From the NCBI GenBank assembly GCA_038046465.1, contig JBBSWB010000084.1, forward strand, positions 1 through 22,519: a stretch of 22,519 nt of DNA. Direction: 5' to 3'. Shown piece after piece: positions 21,703-22,519 of this stretch. The notes below the pieces were generated by a model that saw only the letters and a program-made list of their open reading frames with translations, did not search any database and was not told the origin of the DNA. The position numbers were made by a program, and so were the translations under genes. This DNA comes from JBBSWB01 sp038046465 (GTDB lineage Archaea; Nanobdellota; Nanobdellia; Woesearchaeales; GW2011-AR9). The number at the start of each line of letters is the position of its first letter. Position 1 is the first letter of the stretch.

Positions 21703-22209
21703 ATGTTATCTCAAAAAAAAAAGTTGGAACTGGAACTTGAAGCACAGCGGCTCAGAGAAAAATATAAACCTGCTAATAAACTTATTACTGTTCCAGATTT
21801 AGAACGTATTGCCAAAGAAGAATATGGTGTTGCGGTCTTTTACTCGCCTTTAGTTTGGCCTAGTATAATTGGCTTGACTTGAGAAGAAGGATTGGTTATT
21901 GAATATTTTGCTTATTTTGCGCCCTATCTCAGATTAACTTTAGGCCACGAAATTGGGCATGTTGCTGCCGGACATTTTGATTATCTTGGTCCCCTAACAC
22001 CAACCCTAAGAAGAATTGAAGACGCTGAAGCAGACTATTTTTCCGCGAGCTTAAATCAAGTGTCATTAGAATATTTAAACTGGTGCAGAGACAAAGAGGT
22101 TTTGAAAGCCGACCATATGCTCTCAAAAGCTGGGAGATTATTCTTTAAAGCTAACCAATATGTTCGCGCTCGTTTAATTAAAAGCAGAGCCCCAAAAATA
22201 ACTAGTTAA
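21703..22209 (+). pseudogene. ImmA/IrrE-like metallopeptidase interrupted by an in-frame TGA
   Basis: One reading frame of 168 codons from the ATG at 21703 is broken only by TGA at 21880-21882. The first part is an Arg/Lys/Glu-rich helix, followed by VPDLERIAKEEYGVAVFYS, typical of IrrE-like N-termini. After the stop, the frame continues with LTLGHEIGHVAAGH (HEIGH zinc motif near residues 82-86) and EDAEADYFSASL, which supplies the third metal ligand. It would act as a zinc protease, often cleaving repressors in stress or mobile-element control. Other genes here end in TGA (CoaBC, YdjM-like, first kinase), so TGA is a stop in this genome. A recent mutation, sequencing error (TGG to TGA) or readthrough is possible. 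It lies 40 nt after the LysM gene. Confidence 0.75.
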
Positions 22210-22227
22210 TCTACTTTTCCTAAAACC

Positions 22228-22280
22228 GGCACTATCCGTTTTATGAGTGATACATTTCTCAAATCACTCACTTTTTTCTT
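22228..22280 (+). repeat. 53-bp direct repeat, copy 1
   Basis: This is identical to 22467-22519. It contains GAGTGAT...ATCACTC, a 7-bp stem with an 11-base loop (22245-22269), followed by a T-rich tract. That could serve as a terminator or hairpin element. Confidence 0.85.
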
Positions 22281-22466
22281 AGTTCTATTTTTGGACTTAC
22301 AAGAAATGCAGTAGAGAGGAGCTTAAAACAAGAATATTTCTTAACTACTCGCCAAAGCTAATTACAAAAACGAGCAAAATCACTCACTTTTCGAATTGTG
22401 CCCTAAAACCACTAAATCTGCCTAGAAATCACACAAAAATCTTTGATTTTTAAGGTTTCTTTTTCA
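22281..22466. other. unassigned spacer between terminal repeats
   Basis: There is no coding frame. It holds small hairpins: AAGAA/TTCTT, CTCG/CGAG, and AAAAATC/GATTTTT near 22435-22451. A partial third copy of the repeat core, AAATCACTCACTTTT, lies at 22377-22391. It may be the repeated unit of a larger array that continues past the scaffold end. Confidence 0.4.
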
Positions 22467-22519
22467 GGCACTATCCGTTTTATGAGTGATACATTTCTCA
22501 AATCACTCACTTTTTTCTT
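22467..22519 (+). repeat. 53-bp direct repeat, copy 2 at the scaffold end
   Basis: All 53 bases match copy 1, and the window ends exactly with the repeat, as expected where an assembler stops at a repeated unit. The period is 239 bp. Confidence 0.85.

Noticed and set aside
21880..21882. UGA recoded to an amino acid genome-wide
   Set aside because: Several intact genes nearby end in TGA at sensible positions, so UGA is used as a stop.
22228..22519. CRISPR array
   Set aside because: Only two full repeats of 53 bp with a 186-bp spacer; the spacing and length do not fit CRISPR, and no cas genes are present.

Overview
The window looks like a scaffold end from an AT-rich archaeon with a small genome, most likely in the DPANN / Woesearchaeota-Pacearchaeota range. 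That placement is inferred from gene content. The archaeal signs visible in the sequence are: TATA boxes about 25-30 nt upstream of many start codons with no Shine-Dalgarno site (leaderless genes); tRNAs without an encoded CCA; a tRNA whose reading requires two tiny introns; an AbrB-PhoU regulator; a COG1031-type radical SAM protein; an archaeal-style CoaBC; and a Hel308-like helicase. Two 100-base runs of N (12581-12680 and 20322-20421) are scaffold gaps. The last 53 bases repeat exactly 239 bp upstream, so the scaffold probably stops in a repeat.

Left part (1-8220): a PIN nuclease with an upstream helical partner, a small membrane protein, a tRNA-Ala(GGC) that folds only if two introns are removed, a Lys-rich helical protein, a UbiB/ABC1 kinase, a YdjM-like membrane hydrolase, CoaBC, an amidohydrolase and an AbrB-PhoU regulator. 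A decayed copy of the tail of the YdjM-like gene follows the regulator. This part is mostly conserved housekeeping.

Middle (8221-14312): two GC-richer structured RNAs appear to diverge from one shared TATA element (8288-8465 on minus, 8524-8645 on plus). The left one has some RNase P RNA-like features. Next come a radical SAM enzyme and then a tightly coupled operon of three different P-loop nucleoside-kinase-like proteins. The operon is preceded by a roughly 220-nt region that folds into a closed multi-hairpin domain, possibly a riboswitch-like leader. After a gap come tRNA-Ile(GAT), a cluster of nested inverted repeats, a Nudix hydrolase, a third RNA candidate with promoter and terminator (13443-13553), and an unrecognised protein.

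Right part (14313-22519): a lipoprotein and a large secreted protein share the same cadherin/PKD-like repeats and probably form a cell-surface pair. A small gene lies inside a 437-bp segment bounded by 15-bp inverted repeats. A fourth structured region (18703-18895) sits opposite the promoter of a helicase that contains only the second RecA domain and C-terminal part of a Hel308-type enzyme. After the second gap come a membrane-anchored LysM protein, an ImmA/IrrE-type metallopeptidase interrupted by one in-frame TGA, and the terminal repeats.

The most novel material is in the RNA: a doubly interrupted tRNA, three or four unassigned structured RNA genes, and the leader of the kinase operon. 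The RNA folds were done by eye, with no covariance search or energy calculation.
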